Counted from the first letter of the stretch, positions 15,536 through 23,885 are shown. The stretch is 46,238 nt of DNA from Thioglobus_B sp964558405 (GCA_964558405.1 CAZLDG010000009.1:1-46238), one strand, 5' to 3'. Notes: generated from the letters alone by a model not told the origin. Made by a program: numbers and translations.

Positions 15536-16624
15536 CTAGAGTTTGTGTATTAAATTCTGTTCGGTAAAACCACTAAGCTTGGTGTCAATCCCTTTACCGA
15601 GTGCCAAAACTTTAAAACTCTCGCCCATGGCGCTGGGTAGTACCAAGTGCTTGATTTGTTGTGCCAAAGACTGGCGTATTTTTTCATCTTTAGCCGAGAG
15701 TAAATACTGTTCAATACCCAGTGAAATTAAAAACATGGCCTGCGTGCTGTATCCTAAAACCTCTAGGTCTGAGGCTTTGGCGCTATCGGCCATGTCGGAG
15801 AAATTAACCGAAGTGGTAATGTCTTGCTGACCAATCTTAACAAAGGGATTGTCGCTGGCCTGGTGCTGTGCATAACACCTAAGTGTGCCATCCACACGTT
15901 GCTGATGAAAATACTCTGCCCTATCCATGCCATAATCAATCAGCAGCACTAAAGCTTTATCTAGAACCAAAGACAAGGACTCAATCCAGGCCTTAGCGCG
16001 TAGATTGACCTCGGTGGTATAACCTTCAGAGACACCCTTAGGCAAAGGTACTTGCTCAATGGTTTTGTCTAGCGCTTGATACGCCCATTGTTGGTTTTGA
16101 TAATCCACACCCAGCTCAACAAATCCACCGTTTTGATAACGCACACGTTTAGCTGGCATTGCATCTAGCACCTCATTAGCGATCACCACGCCAGAAAATC
16201 CTTGCGGTAGTTCATTAAGCCATTCAACTCGATCTGTTAACTCAGGCAACACCTGGGCAATGGTTTGCGCTTGACGCGCTCTGAGCTCAGCACTGAGTTC
16301 AAGAATATAATACTTACGTGGCAATCTATCCAGACGACCCAACTCAAACAATACCTGAGCAGCAAGCACACCACTGCCTGCACCAAACTCTAAAACATCA
16401 CTATTCTCATCCATGACTTCAGCGCATTGCTTGGCCAAACAAAAGCCAAATAAATCTGAGGTTTCAGGCGCGGTAATAAAATCACCTTTTTCGCCAAATT
16501 TTTCCAGGCCACTACGATAATAGCCCAGCTTGGGGTAATACAGGGCTAAATCCATAAATTCATCAAAACCAATTGGCGCTTGGTTTTGTATAATGGTGTT
16601 TTTGATAATACTTTCTAGGCTCAC
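15536..16624 (-). CDS. MidA/NDUFAF7-family SAM-dependent methyltransferase
   Basis: COG1565 (DUF185) protein of 362 residues. The conserved N-terminus DLALYYPKLGYYRSG...GDFITAPETS is at about 25-55, and the SAM-binding motif LEFGAGSGVLAAQV is at 78-91. ANEVLDAMP and LLIDYG segments complete the family pattern. The mitochondrial homologue NDUFAF7 methylates an arginine of the complex I subunit NDUFS2; the bacterial substrate is not established, so I give no symbol. Translation starts at GTG 16624, only 15 bp from the divergent FolM-like ATG. It heads the operon through lpxC. Confidence 0.88.
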   Translation of the reverse strand: MSLESIIKNTIIQNQAPIGFDEFMDLALYYPKLGYYRSGLEKFGEKGDFITAPETSDLFGFCLAKQCAEVMDENSDVLEFGAGSGVLAAQVLFELGRLDRLPRKYYILELSAELRARQAQTIAQVLPELTDRVEWLNELPQGFSGVVIANEVLDAMPAKRVRYQNGGFVELGVDYQNQQWAYQALDKTIEQVPLPKGVSEGYTTEVNLRAKAWIESLSLVLDKALVLLIDYGMDRAEYFHQQRVDGTLRCYAQHQASDNPFVKIGQQDITTSVNFSDMADSAKASDLEVLGYSTQAMFLISLGIEQYLLSAKDEKIRQSLAQQIKHLVLPSAMGESFKVLALGKGIDTKLSGFTEQNLIHKL

Positions 16625-16639
16625 GACAGCCTATTTTAT

Positions 16640-17359
16640 ATGAAAACAGCATTGGTCACAGGTGGGGCGCATCGAATCGGCAAGCAGATTTGTCGCGCAC
16701 TACACCAACAACAATTTAATCTGATTATTCACTATCATCATTCGCAAGACGCAGCACAAACCTTGGCTGATGAGCTTAATGCACAGCGACAAAATTCAGC
16801 CAGTATCTTGCAAGCTGATTTACGCAAGCTTGAAGATTTAGAGCGCCTATCTCAACAGGTTGGCTCGTTAGACCTACTGGTTAACAATGCCTCAGTGTTC
16901 TACCCTACTACCATCCAAGAGATGAACTTGGAGGATTATGATGAGATTATGAACACCAATCTCAGAGCGCCACTGCTGCTTTCCAGTGCTTTGACAGAAA
17001 CACTAACAACAAACCAAGGTTGTATTATCAATATTGTCGATATTCATGCGCAACGACCACTAAAAAATTATCCAATCTACAGCATCTCTAAAGCAGCGCT
17101 ATCAATGATGACGCAGACCTTGGCCAAAGAGTTAGCGCCAGCTGTTAGAGTTTGCGGGATTTCTCCCGGCTCGATTCTATGGCCAGAAAATGAGGCCGAA
17201 CTCTCACCGACGCAACAACAAAGCATGCTAGATAAAATCGCGCTAAAGAAACAAGGCTCGCCACAAGACATTGCTAACACCGTGGTATTTTTGGCTCAGT
17301 CTAAATATATCACCGGTCAAATCTTAGCGGTTGATGGTGGTCGCAGTCTCAATCAATAA
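16640..17359 (+). CDS. folM: FolM-like short-chain dehydrogenase (pteridine/dihydromonapterin reductase)
   Basis: NADPH-dependent SDR of 239 residues. The cofactor motif TGGAHRIGK at 7-15 has the arginine seen in pteridine reductases. NNAS is in the LDLLVNNASVFYPT segment, and the catalytic YxxxK is YSISK. The segment IVDIHAQRPLKNYPIYS, with aspartate in place of the usual SDR serine region, is typical of PTR1/FolM enzymes that reduce dihydrobiopterin, dihydromonapterin or dihydrofolate. Substrate preference cannot be read from sequence. The start is fixed because the Rossmann motif begins at residue 7. There are only 15 bp to the divergent midA start, so its promoter must lie inside midA. 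The symbol is by family resemblance. Confidence 0.8.
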   Translation: MKTALVTGGAHRIGKQICRALHQQQFNLIIHYHHSQDAAQTLADELNAQRQNSASILQADLRKLEDLERLSQQVGSLDLLVNNASVFYPTTIQEMNLEDYDEIMNTNLRAPLLLSSALTETLTTNQGCIINIVDIHAQRPLKNYPIYSISKAALSMMTQTLAKELAPAVRVCGISPGSILWPENEAELSPTQQQSMLDKIALKKQGSPQDIANTVVFLAQSKYITGQILAVDGGRSLNQ

Positions 17360-17683
17360 GTCAAAATAACCCAGTATTTTTGTGATAAAATCAAGACGCT
17401 TTGGTGTATTTTTCGCCAGGCTAAAAGAATTTTATCGATTTTTTGCTCAATAAAAAAATAAGCAAAAATGACAATTATATTAGGGCTAATTTTTGCCACA
17501 TATAGACAGAGATACAACAAATTATTTTGTTAAAAAACAACCGAAAAAAGGCTGGAATGCCTTGTAAATACAGGGTTTTTATCAATTAAATGCTTTTTGC
17601 AAATTACAATTTAATTTTATCGCCGCACGCCAGTGTCGGCTCTATATGTGCCGCTATTAGTCCGCTTACACAAGGACTTAATA
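17360..17683 (+). promoter_or_regulatory. 324-bp AT-rich rne 5' leader region
   Basis: The only gene-free stretch over 300 bp. It is strongly AT-rich and holds no supported ORF. E. coli rne has a long structured 5' leader (361 nt) through which RNase E controls its own mRNA, and this gap has the same size and position. A bulged hairpin lies at 17622-17640 (GCCGCAC, loop GCCA, GTG-T-CGGC), and TTGTT-AAAA-AACAA forms a second small stem at 17528-17541. No single promoter stands out; TTGTAA-18 nt-TTAAAT near 17563-17592 is one weak option. The ribosome site AAGGA is at 17672-17676. Confidence 0.5.
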
Positions 17684-19762
17684 ATGAATCACATTCTTAT
17701 CAATGCCACTCACAAAGAGGAAATCAGAGTTGGTGTTGTCAAAAACAAAAAACTAACGGGTCTTAACATTGAGACCAGCCTTAATCGCAAGACCAAAGGC
17801 AATATTTATCTAGGTAGAATCTCTCGCGTTGAGCAATCGCTCGAGGCTGCTTTTGTTGATTATGGTAAAGAGCGACAAGGCTTTCTACCCTTTAAAGAAG
17901 TTGCTGAAACTCTCTCCAAAGGCGTAAAGCCCAAGGGCGACAAACTTACCATTTCTGACGTGCTTAAAGAAGGTCAGGAAATCATTGTTCAGGTAGAAAA
18001 AGAAGAGCGTGGCAATAAAGGTGCAGCACTAAGCACCTATATTAACTTAGCCGGTGCTTATATGATTCTAACGCCAAACAATGCCAAGAGTCACGGCATC
18101 TCCCGTCAAATTGGCGCCAGCGATAGACAATCACTTAAAGAGATTATTAAAAACATCCAATTGGCAGAAAACTCTGGGGTAATTATTCGCACCGCAGGTG
18201 CAGGTAAAAGCTTGGAAGAGCTGCAATGGGAAGTGGATTATCTCACCGAGCTTTGGCAGTCAATTAACAAGGCAACCGAGAAGAAAAAAGCGCCGTTTTT
18301 AATTTACGAAGAAAGCGATATTATCATTCGCACACTGCGTGATTATCTACGCGAGGACACCGATAGCGTAATTATTGACGAGCTAGAGGCCTTTCAAAAT
18401 GCCAAAGAATTTGTCAGTTTTGTCCTGCCACATTATCTAGATCGTATTAAGTTTTTCGATGTTTCTGAGCATTCACTCTTTAACCATATGGGTGTGGAAA
18501 ATCAAGTGCGCAGCGTGTTTAACCGCGAGGTATCACTACGCACTGGTGCTACCATTGTCTTTGATCAAACCGAAGCACTAACCGCGATTGATATTAACTC
18601 AGCACGTGCAACCAAAGGCTCTGATATTGAAGAGACAGCCTTTAATACCAATTTAGAAGCCGCTAAAGAAATCGCCATCCAACTACAGCTACGTGATATT
18701 GGTGGCTTGGTGGTGATTGACTTTATTGATATGTCGACTGAGGAGCACCGCAAGGCCATTGAAAAGGCCATGGAAAAAGCTACGGCCTCTGATCGTGCAC
18801 GCATCCAAATTGGCACCATTTCTCAGTTTGGTCTATTGGAAATGTCGCGACAACGTCTAATGAACTCAGTGAGTGAATCGGTTGAAAAGACCTGCCCTTC
18901 TTGTCAAGGCAGAGGTACCACACCAACCGTTCCAACTTTGGCACTCACCATCTTAAGACAGCTTGAAGATGGTTGCAACGCCTCTAATCAAACAGCCAGA
19001 CTCACCATTCAATCTAGCGTGGAAGTCATTACCTATATTCTCAATGAGAAGCGTGAAGATGTAACGCGACTAGAGCAAAAGCACGGCATTAAGATTACCC
19101 TGATTCCAAATCCGTATATGCAATTCCCGAACTTTAGCATTAACAAGCAAAAAGGCGAGAAGAAAAGCCAACACAAGAGCTATCAGGGCATGTCTAAACC
19201 ACAACAGACTCTGGCAGAAAATGGTCTGGCTGATGCCATTGAGGTTCCAGCTATTGTGGCCAATCGACCTGAGACCAAGGTGCCAGAAAAGCAAGAAGAA
19301 AAACGCTCATTGTTTAAACGCATTAAAGAGGCGCTATTTGGTAAGAAAAAGAAAAAGCCTAATAAGCGAAAAAATAATAACAACCGTAATCGTAATCGCA
19401 ACCGTAATCGCAACCGTAATCGCAACCGTAAAAACAACAATGGTGGCAATAATCAAACGCGAGGCAATGCGCAAAACAAAGGCGGTAATAATAACCAGGG
19501 CAATAAAAAGCCAGCTGCAGAGAAAAAGCCGCAACAGCGCAATAGAAAGCCTCAAGCGAAAAAGCCGGTTGAGAACAAAGCACAAAACCCAGCAACTGAG
19601 TCTAAGCCAGCTGAAAAGCAGCCACAGGCAAATACTGAGAACAAGGCACTTGAGAATAAAGCAGTGGCAAATCCAGTAAATAACAAACCTGCTGAGCCAA
19701 AACCACAGGCTACGACCAGTGATAAACCTGCTGAGACTACCACGCCCAAAAGCGAGTCTTAA
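17684..19762 (+). CDS. rne: Ribonuclease E
   Basis: Endoribonuclease that starts mRNA decay and processes rRNA and tRNA; it scaffolds the degradosome at the membrane. The start ATG 17684 follows AAGGA and gives 692 residues, with numbering that matches E. coli exactly at catalytic D303 (AIDINSARATKG) and D346 (VVIDFIDMS) and at the Zn-link C404 and C407 (CPSCQGRG). The S1 domain is about 35-125. After residue ~510 the C-terminal part is low-complexity, rich in N, R, K, Q, A and P, including an (NR)n run near 568-582 that probably binds RNA. It is shorter than the ~1060-residue E. coli protein, and I do not recognise an enolase or helicase site. The in-frame ATG at 17633 would only add non-conserved residues. 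Confidence 0.96.
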   Translation: MNHILINATHKEEIRVGVVKNKKLTGLNIETSLNRKTKGNIYLGRISRVEQSLEAAFVDYGKERQGFLPFKEVAETLSKGVKPKGDKLTISDVLKEGQEIIVQVEKEERGNKGAALSTYINLAGAYMILTPNNAKSHGISRQIGASDRQSLKEIIKNIQLAENSGVIIRTAGAGKSLEELQWEVDYLTELWQSINKATEKKKAPFLIYEESDIIIRTLRDYLREDTDSVIIDELEAFQNAKEFVSFVLPHYLDRIKFFDVSEHSLFNHMGVENQVRSVFNREVSLRTGATIVFDQTEALTAIDINSARATKGSDIEETAFNTNLEAAKEIAIQLQLRDIGGLVVIDFIDMSTEEHRKAIEKAMEKATASDRARIQIGTISQFGLLEMSRQRLMNSVSESVEKTCPSCQGRGTTPTVPTLALTILRQLEDGCNASNQTARLTIQSSVEVITYILNEKREDVTRLEQKHGIKITLIPNPYMQFPNFSINKQKGEKKSQHKSYQGMSKPQQTLAENGLADAIEVPAIVANRPETKVPEKQEEKRSLFKRIKEALFGKKKKKPNKRKNNNNRNRNRNRNRNRNRNRKNNNGGNNQTRGNAQNKGGNNNQGNKKPAAEKKPQQRNRKPQAKKPVENKAQNPATESKPAEKQPQANTENKALENKAVANPVNNKPAEPKPQATTSDKPAETTTPKSES
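19385..19426 (+). repeat. 12-bp tandem repeat inside rne
   Basis: The unit CGTAATCGCAAC occurs three times in perfect tandem (19391-19402, 19403-19414, 19415-19426), preceded by a half unit CGTAAT and followed by a decayed copy. It encodes the Arg-Asn run in the C-terminal tail. Because 12 bp is a multiple of three, copy-number change keeps the frame. Confidence 0.9.
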
Positions 19763-20565
19763 TGGATAAATACGCTGTCTTTGGCAATCCGATTGAGCAC
19801 AGCTTATCGCCGAAGATTCACTCACTGTTTGCACAACAAGTGGGTATTGAGCTGAGTTATGAGAAAATCTTAGCACCTGAGGATGGCTTTGTCGATAGCG
19901 CCAAAACCTTTATTGCTGATGGCGCCAAAGGCTTTAACATTACCGTGCCTTTTAAGCTTGACGCTTTTGCTTTGGCCAACCAACATACACCCCACGCTCA
20001 AAGTGCAGCCGCCGTTAACACCATTAAGGTGGAAGGTGATACGCTGATTGGTCACAATACCGATGGCATTGGCCTGGTTAACGACCTAATGAACAATCTA
20101 GGCGTCGAGCTTGAGGGGAAGATTATTTTGATTCTAGGCGCTGGTGGGGCCACCCAGGGTATTTTATTGCCACTATTAGAGCAGAACCCACGTCGAGTCA
20201 TGATTGCCAATCGTACCGCAGCCAAAGCCCAGCAACTCAAACACGACTTTGCTCAATATGGCAAAACTTGTGGCTTTGGTTTGGAAAAAATCAAACACGA
20301 TCCAGTAGACATTATCATCAATGCCACCAGCGCTTCCTTAGATGGAAAAATGCCAGAAATCGCCTCGGGTTGCGCCCAAGGTGCACTATGCTATGACCTA
20401 ATGTATGGCAAGCAAACACCATTTATGGACTGGGCTGTAAATAATCAGGCTGCTCAAGTGGCTGATGGCCTGGGTATGCTGGTTGAACAAGCGGCAGCAG
20501 CCTTTGTGTTTTGGACTGGAAAAACCCCTGATACTCAGGCGGTGATTAGTGAGCTAAGGCGCTAA
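19762..20565 (+). CDS. aroE: Shikimate 5-dehydrogenase
   Basis: NADPH-dependent reduction of 3-dehydroshikimate to shikimate in aromatic amino acid synthesis. The 267 residues are normal. The shikimate-binding SLSP is at 14-17, catalytic K65 is in FNITVPFK and D101 in GHNTDG, and N86 is in AVNTI. The nucleotide loop GAGGATQG starts at 127, followed by the NRT NADPH-selecting segment. Its ATG overlaps the rne TAA by one base (TAATG), so the two are translationally coupled. Its 3' end overlaps the convergent pdxH by 12 bp. Confidence 0.97.
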   Translation: MDKYAVFGNPIEHSLSPKIHSLFAQQVGIELSYEKILAPEDGFVDSAKTFIADGAKGFNITVPFKLDAFALANQHTPHAQSAAAVNTIKVEGDTLIGHNTDGIGLVNDLMNNLGVELEGKIILILGAGGATQGILLPLLEQNPRRVMIANRTAAKAQQLKHDFAQYGKTCGFGLEKIKHDPVDIIINATSASLDGKMPEIASGCAQGALCYDLMYGKQTPFMDWAVNNQAAQVADGLGMLVEQAAAAFVFWTGKTPDTQAVISELRR

Positions 20566-21192
20566 GCGCTCAATCTCCCAGGTATCTGCCACACGCCTAT
20601 AAATAAAACGATCGTGCAGACGATTAGCCCTACCCTGCCAAAACTCAATACTCTGTGGAATCACGCGATATCCGCCCCAAAAATCCGGTAGTGGCACCTC
20701 GCCTTTGTGAAACTTCTCTTTCATGTGCTCAAATTGCATGAGTAATGCCTGTCTTGAGCTAATTGGCAAGGATTGTGAAGAGGCCCAAGCGCCAAGTTGT
20801 GATTCCTTAGGACGCGAGGCAAAATACTTAATCGACTCCAATTTGGAGATTTTCTCTACCGAGCCTGAGATTTTTACCTGTCTTTCCAAATCCAGCCAAG
20901 GAAATAGCAGTGCTGCTTGCGGGTTGTTGTCCAGCTGCTTGGCTTTTTTAGAGCCGTAATTGGTAAAAAATACAAAGCCCTTCTCATCAAAAGATTTCAA
21001 TAGTACTGTTCTAATGCTCACACCCTCTTGATCACTGGTTGCCAAACTCATGGCGTTGGGCTGAGTCAGTTCTGCCTCGCTGGCTTGTTCAATCCAATGC
21101 TCGAATTGTACAAACGGGCTAACATCTAGCTCGTCTCTAGAAAGTCCACTACGCGTAAATTCACGTCTTAAGCTATTTAGATCAATACCCAT
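20554..21192 (-). CDS. pdxH: Pyridoxamine/pyridoxine 5'-phosphate oxidase
   Basis: FMN-dependent oxidase that makes pyridoxal 5'-phosphate, the cofactor used by ArgD and TrpB nearby. The 212 residues are typical. Family motifs include the FMN-binding segment SIRTVLLKSFDEKGFVFFTN, SRPKESQLGAWASSQS and the C-terminal FWQGRANRLHDRF...WEIERLAP, where RLHDR binds substrate. It overlaps aroE tail to tail by 12 bp, so no terminator separates the two transcripts. It lies 5 bp downstream of the UbiM-like gene and is probably cotranscribed with it. Confidence 0.97.
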   Translation of the reverse strand: MGIDLNSLRREFTRSGLSRDELDVSPFVQFEHWIEQASEAELTQPNAMSLATSDQEGVSIRTVLLKSFDEKGFVFFTNYGSKKAKQLDNNPQAALLFPWLDLERQVKISGSVEKISKLESIKYFASRPKESQLGAWASSQSLPISSRQALLMQFEHMKEKFHKGEVPLPDFWGGYRVIPQSIEFWQGRANRLHDRFIYRRVADTWEIERLAP

Positions 21193-21197
21193 GTGTC

Positions 21198-22391
21198 TTA
21201 AAACGGCAAGAAACGATTTTGCTTGGCCTCGGTTAGATGGTGCGAAATCAGATATTTAATCGGCGGGAATTTTTCGGCAAATTGCAATACCAGCTTTCTG
21301 ACTTGTTTGATCGCAGGTGTATCGTTGGTAAATAGTGCCACCACGCCATTGGTGCCAAAGAACATCAGACGCGTTAGATTGATGTGTTTTTTCTCATAAA
21401 GCTTTAATAATGCATCAGAACCAATATCCTGCCCCTGATCCAGCGCTTCTTTTACCAAGGTTGCCAAGATGTCCTGACCTCTAAGCCCCAGGTTAAAACC
21501 ATGGGCGGTTACAGGGTGCATACCTACTGAGGCATCACCAATCAAAGCAAAACGCTGAGCAATAAAGGTTTGTGCATGAGTGCCAATCAGCGGATAAGAA
21601 TGTCGAGGGCCAGCCTGAGTCATTTGCCCCAACTCCCCTTTGAAAAACTCGGTGACAAAGGCGTTAAACTCCGGCTCATCCATATCCAACATAGCTTGCG
21701 CCTGATTGGTTTTAACCGTTAACACCACTGAAGAGGCATTACCTACCATCGGCAATAGCGCAAACGTCTTGCCATAATCAAAACATTCTAGCGCAATATT
21801 ATTATGCGGGTGCTCGTGCTCCATCTTGGTCACAATCATTACCTTGGAGAAATCTTTCATCAAAGTTGGAATACCAACCTTACGACGCACCTCAGAAAAA
21901 CGTGAATCAGCAGCAACAACTAATCTTGTTTGAATCTTCTCACCACTCTCTAGCAGCACTTGCGCACCATCATCAGCTTGTAGGACATCGCTCACCTTGC
22001 TCTCAGCCTGAATTTCAATATTGCTTGCTGTTGCTACTTTGTCATACAAAGCCTGGCGAATCAAATAATTAGGCACCAAATAACCCAAAGCATCAATGCC
22101 TTGTTGATCTGGCTTAAAATTAAGCAGTGAAGGCGAATCACCATCAAAAACCTTAGCCTCTCTTAGTGGTGAGATTTGCTCGGCATCAATCAGCTCCCAA
22201 ACCCCTAATTTCTTGAGAATTTTAACTGAAAGATGGGTTAGTGCAATTTCTCGGCCATCCTCTTGAGGCTTGGCAATATTAGACAACTCAGAACGCTCAA
22301 GCACCAATACCCTTAGATTTAAATCCATCATTGACGCTGCAAAGCTCAAACCTGCAGGACCGCCACCAATAACCACAATATCGTATTTCAT
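21198..22391 (-). CDS. ubiM: UbiM-like FAD-dependent ubiquinone-biosynthesis hydroxylase
   Basis: Class A flavoprotein monooxygenase of the UbiH/UbiF/UbiI/VisC group that hydroxylates the ubiquinone ring using oxygen. The Rossmann motif IGGGPAG is at 8-14. The FAD/substrate motif GDASVGMHPVTAHGFNLGLRG carries HPVTAHGFN, which I associate with UbiM, whereas UbiH and UbiI have HPIAGQGFN or NPLAGQGVN. The start is ATG 22391 (397 residues); the longer reading frame to 22463 only adds non-conserved sequence and overlaps the divergent gene's start region. It probably forms an operon with pdxH. Assignment to UbiM rather than UbiH or UbiF is my memory of the motif, not a search. Confidence 0.65.
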   Translation of the reverse strand: MKYDIVVIGGGPAGLSFAASMMDLNLRVLVLERSELSNIAKPQEDGREIALTHLSVKILKKLGVWELIDAEQISPLREAKVFDGDSPSLLNFKPDQQGIDALGYLVPNYLIRQALYDKVATASNIEIQAESKVSDVLQADDGAQVLLESGEKIQTRLVVAADSRFSEVRRKVGIPTLMKDFSKVMIVTKMEHEHPHNNIALECFDYGKTFALLPMVGNASSVVLTVKTNQAQAMLDMDEPEFNAFVTEFFKGELGQMTQAGPRHSYPLIGTHAQTFIAQRFALIGDASVGMHPVTAHGFNLGLRGQDILATLVKEALDQGQDIGSDALLKLYEKKHINLTRLMFFGTNGVVALFTNDTPAIKQVRKLVLQFAEKFPPIKYLISHHLTEAKQNRFLPF

Positions 22392-22417
22392 GAGCTCTTT
22401 ATTTGAGATAATGGGGC

Positions 22418-22426
22418 TATTATAAC
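22418..22426. promoter_or_regulatory. Symmetric -10 element between divergent ubiM-like and methyltransferase genes
   Basis: TATTATAAC reads as TATTAT on the plus strand (22418-22423) and TATAAT on the minus strand (22424-22419), within the 51-bp gap between two divergent starts. A shared, strand-symmetric -10 can fire in both directions. Neither strand has a clear -35. Confidence 0.4.
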
Positions 22427-22442
22427 AAAGAGCATTGATGAC

Positions 22443-22859
22443 ATGATTTACGTTGTGATTCAATTTGGGGCAATTTTATTTTTAATCATCAATGCTGAGT
22501 TTGATGCGCTGAACACACTAAGTATTGGCTGCTTATTAATCGCTGGTGTTTTGGGTGTACGCGCACTTGTTGATATGCGCCCTTCCAATCTAAATATCAC
22601 CCCCAGTCTAAAGGAACATCACCACCTAGTGACCACAGGTATTTACACCTACATTCGTCATCCTATGTACACCAGTGTTATCCTGTTTTGTCTGGGCTTG
22701 TTGCTCAGTAATAATAACGGCGTGGCTCAGCTGGTAATGCTGGTTTTAATCATTGATTTGTGGTTTAAATCTGCACGCGAAGAACACTTACTCACGCAGC
22801 GCTTTCCCAGTTATCAAAACTACCAAAAACGTAGCGGAAGGTTTCTACCTTTTCTCTAA
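22443..22859 (+). CDS. Small membrane methyltransferase of the isoprenylcysteine carboxyl methyltransferase (ICMT/PEMT) family
   Basis: Integral membrane protein of 138 residues with three or four hydrophobic segments. The family signature is clear: HHLVTTGIYTYIRHPMYTSVILF (GxYxxxRHPMY) and, near the C-terminus, EEHLLTQRFPSYQNYQKRSGRFLPF. These are the SAM-binding parts of bacterial ICMT/PEMT-like enzymes. The bacterial substrates are mostly unknown (lipids, amines or isoprenoids), so no symbol is given. It is divergent from the UbiM-like gene and its 3' end overlaps the convergent Sel1-repeat gene by 15 bp. Confidence 0.8.
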   Translation: MIYVVIQFGAILFLIINAEFDALNTLSIGCLLIAGVLGVRALVDMRPSNLNITPSLKEHHHLVTTGIYTYIRHPMYTSVILFCLGLLLSNNNGVAQLVMLVLIIDLWFKSAREEHLLTQRFPSYQNYQKRSGRFLPFL

Positions 22860-23885
22860 CTGCTGCAACAGCTCTAAGGCTTCAGGGTCTTTGAGTTTTT
22901 TAAGCCAGTACTTGGCCTTCCCCTCTGAGGCTTTAACACCCAGACCTTGCAGATAGAGTTTGGCCACCGCCAATTGTGCTGGCTGATAACCCTTTCTGGC
23001 AGCTGCAATAACAAAATTATAAGCACGCTGTGGGTTTTGTTTAACCCCATGACCCTGATGATAGTGTCTGGCTATGTCTAAATAAGCTGGCAGCTCTCCC
23101 GCATCTAAAGCCTGGCGATACAAACCATGAGCGCGTTGATAATCAATCTCCGTGCCCAGACCATACTCATACATATTGGCCAGTTTATAACTCAGCGTCT
23201 GATCACCCTGGTTATAAGCCTCTAGCGTGTAATTAAAAGTTTTCACTGGGTCTTTGTCTGTGGCCAGACCTTGTTCATAAAAATAGGCCAGCCTAGCCTT
23301 GGCTTGAGGCTCACCCAGTGTATCGGCCTTTTGATACCAGGCAAAAGCCTTGGCGTAGTCACGACGCGCCTCATAAGCTTGGGCTAGTACGTATTGCGCC
23401 TTAGCACTGCCAGCATTGGCAGCCTTTTCATACCAGTCATTGGCCAGTTTTAAATTCTGCTCAACACCAGTGCCTTGTTCGTAGAATTGCGCCAGATTAT
23501 GCTGTGCATCTACGTGATTTTGTTCCGCGGCTTTTTTAATCCACTGGTAAGCCAAGGGTAGATTTCTATCCACACCAATACCCAAATAATACATCGATCC
23601 CAAGTCGTACTGGGATTTAACATGGTTTTGTTCGGCAGCCTGTTGTAGATACGCCACGCCTTGTTCATCATCTTGAGCGATACCTTGCCCATTGAGATAC
23701 ATAATAGCCAGCGCATTAATTCCGTCCAAATTTCCCACTTTGGCCGCATGAGAGAAAGCCTTAAAGGCTTTGTCAAAATTTTGCTCAACACCTTCGCCAT
23801 AATAATAAGTCTTGCCTCTTTGATACAAGTCTTCATTGGCTGTTGCACCTGAGACCAGCAGCATGAAAATTAGGAATAATCGCAT
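22845..23885 (-). CDS. Secreted Sel1-repeat protein
   Basis: Protein of 346 residues from ATG 23885, with a signal peptide (MRLFLIFMLLVSGATA, cleavage before NED) and about nine tandem Sel1-like repeats of 32-36 residues that fill the rest. Typical repeat text is A...LG.MYYLGIGVDRNLPLAYQWIKKAAEQ. Sel1 solenoids mediate protein-protein contacts, often in the periplasm; the partner cannot be deduced here. The upstream ATG 23909 would bury the signal peptide behind eight residues and is less likely. It is transcribed alone, convergent with the ICMT-like gene and divergent from trpB. Confidence 0.88.
   Translation of the reverse strand: MRLFLIFMLLVSGATANEDLYQRGKTYYYGEGVEQNFDKAFKAFSHAAKVGNLDGINALAIMYLNGQGIAQDDEQGVAYLQQAAEQNHVKSQYDLGSMYYLGIGVDRNLPLAYQWIKKAAEQNHVDAQHNLAQFYEQGTGVEQNLKLANDWYEKAANAGSAKAQYVLAQAYEARRDYAKAFAWYQKADTLGEPQAKARLAYFYEQGLATDKDPVKTFNYTLEAYNQGDQTLSYKLANMYEYGLGTEIDYQRAHGLYRQALDAGELPAYLDIARHYHQGHGVKQNPQRAYNFVIAAARKGYQPAQLAVAKLYLQGLGVKASEGKAKYWLKKLKDPEALELLQQLEKR

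Noticed and set aside
17468..17533. 21-codon ORF in the rne leader (starts MTIILGLIFATY)
   Set aside because: No proper ribosome site and AT-rich context where such ORFs arise by chance; no codon pattern suggests regulation.
17557..17589. 10-residue ORF in the rne leader with AAGG upstream
   Set aside because: Too short to distinguish from chance, and no amino-acid bias.
19334..19876. 180-codon minus-strand ORF with long hydrophobic stretches opposite the rne tail
   Set aside because: It is the antisense of the Asn/Arg/Lys/Gln-rich RNase E tail; complementing such codons yields Leu/Phe/Val/Ile runs that imitate membrane helices.
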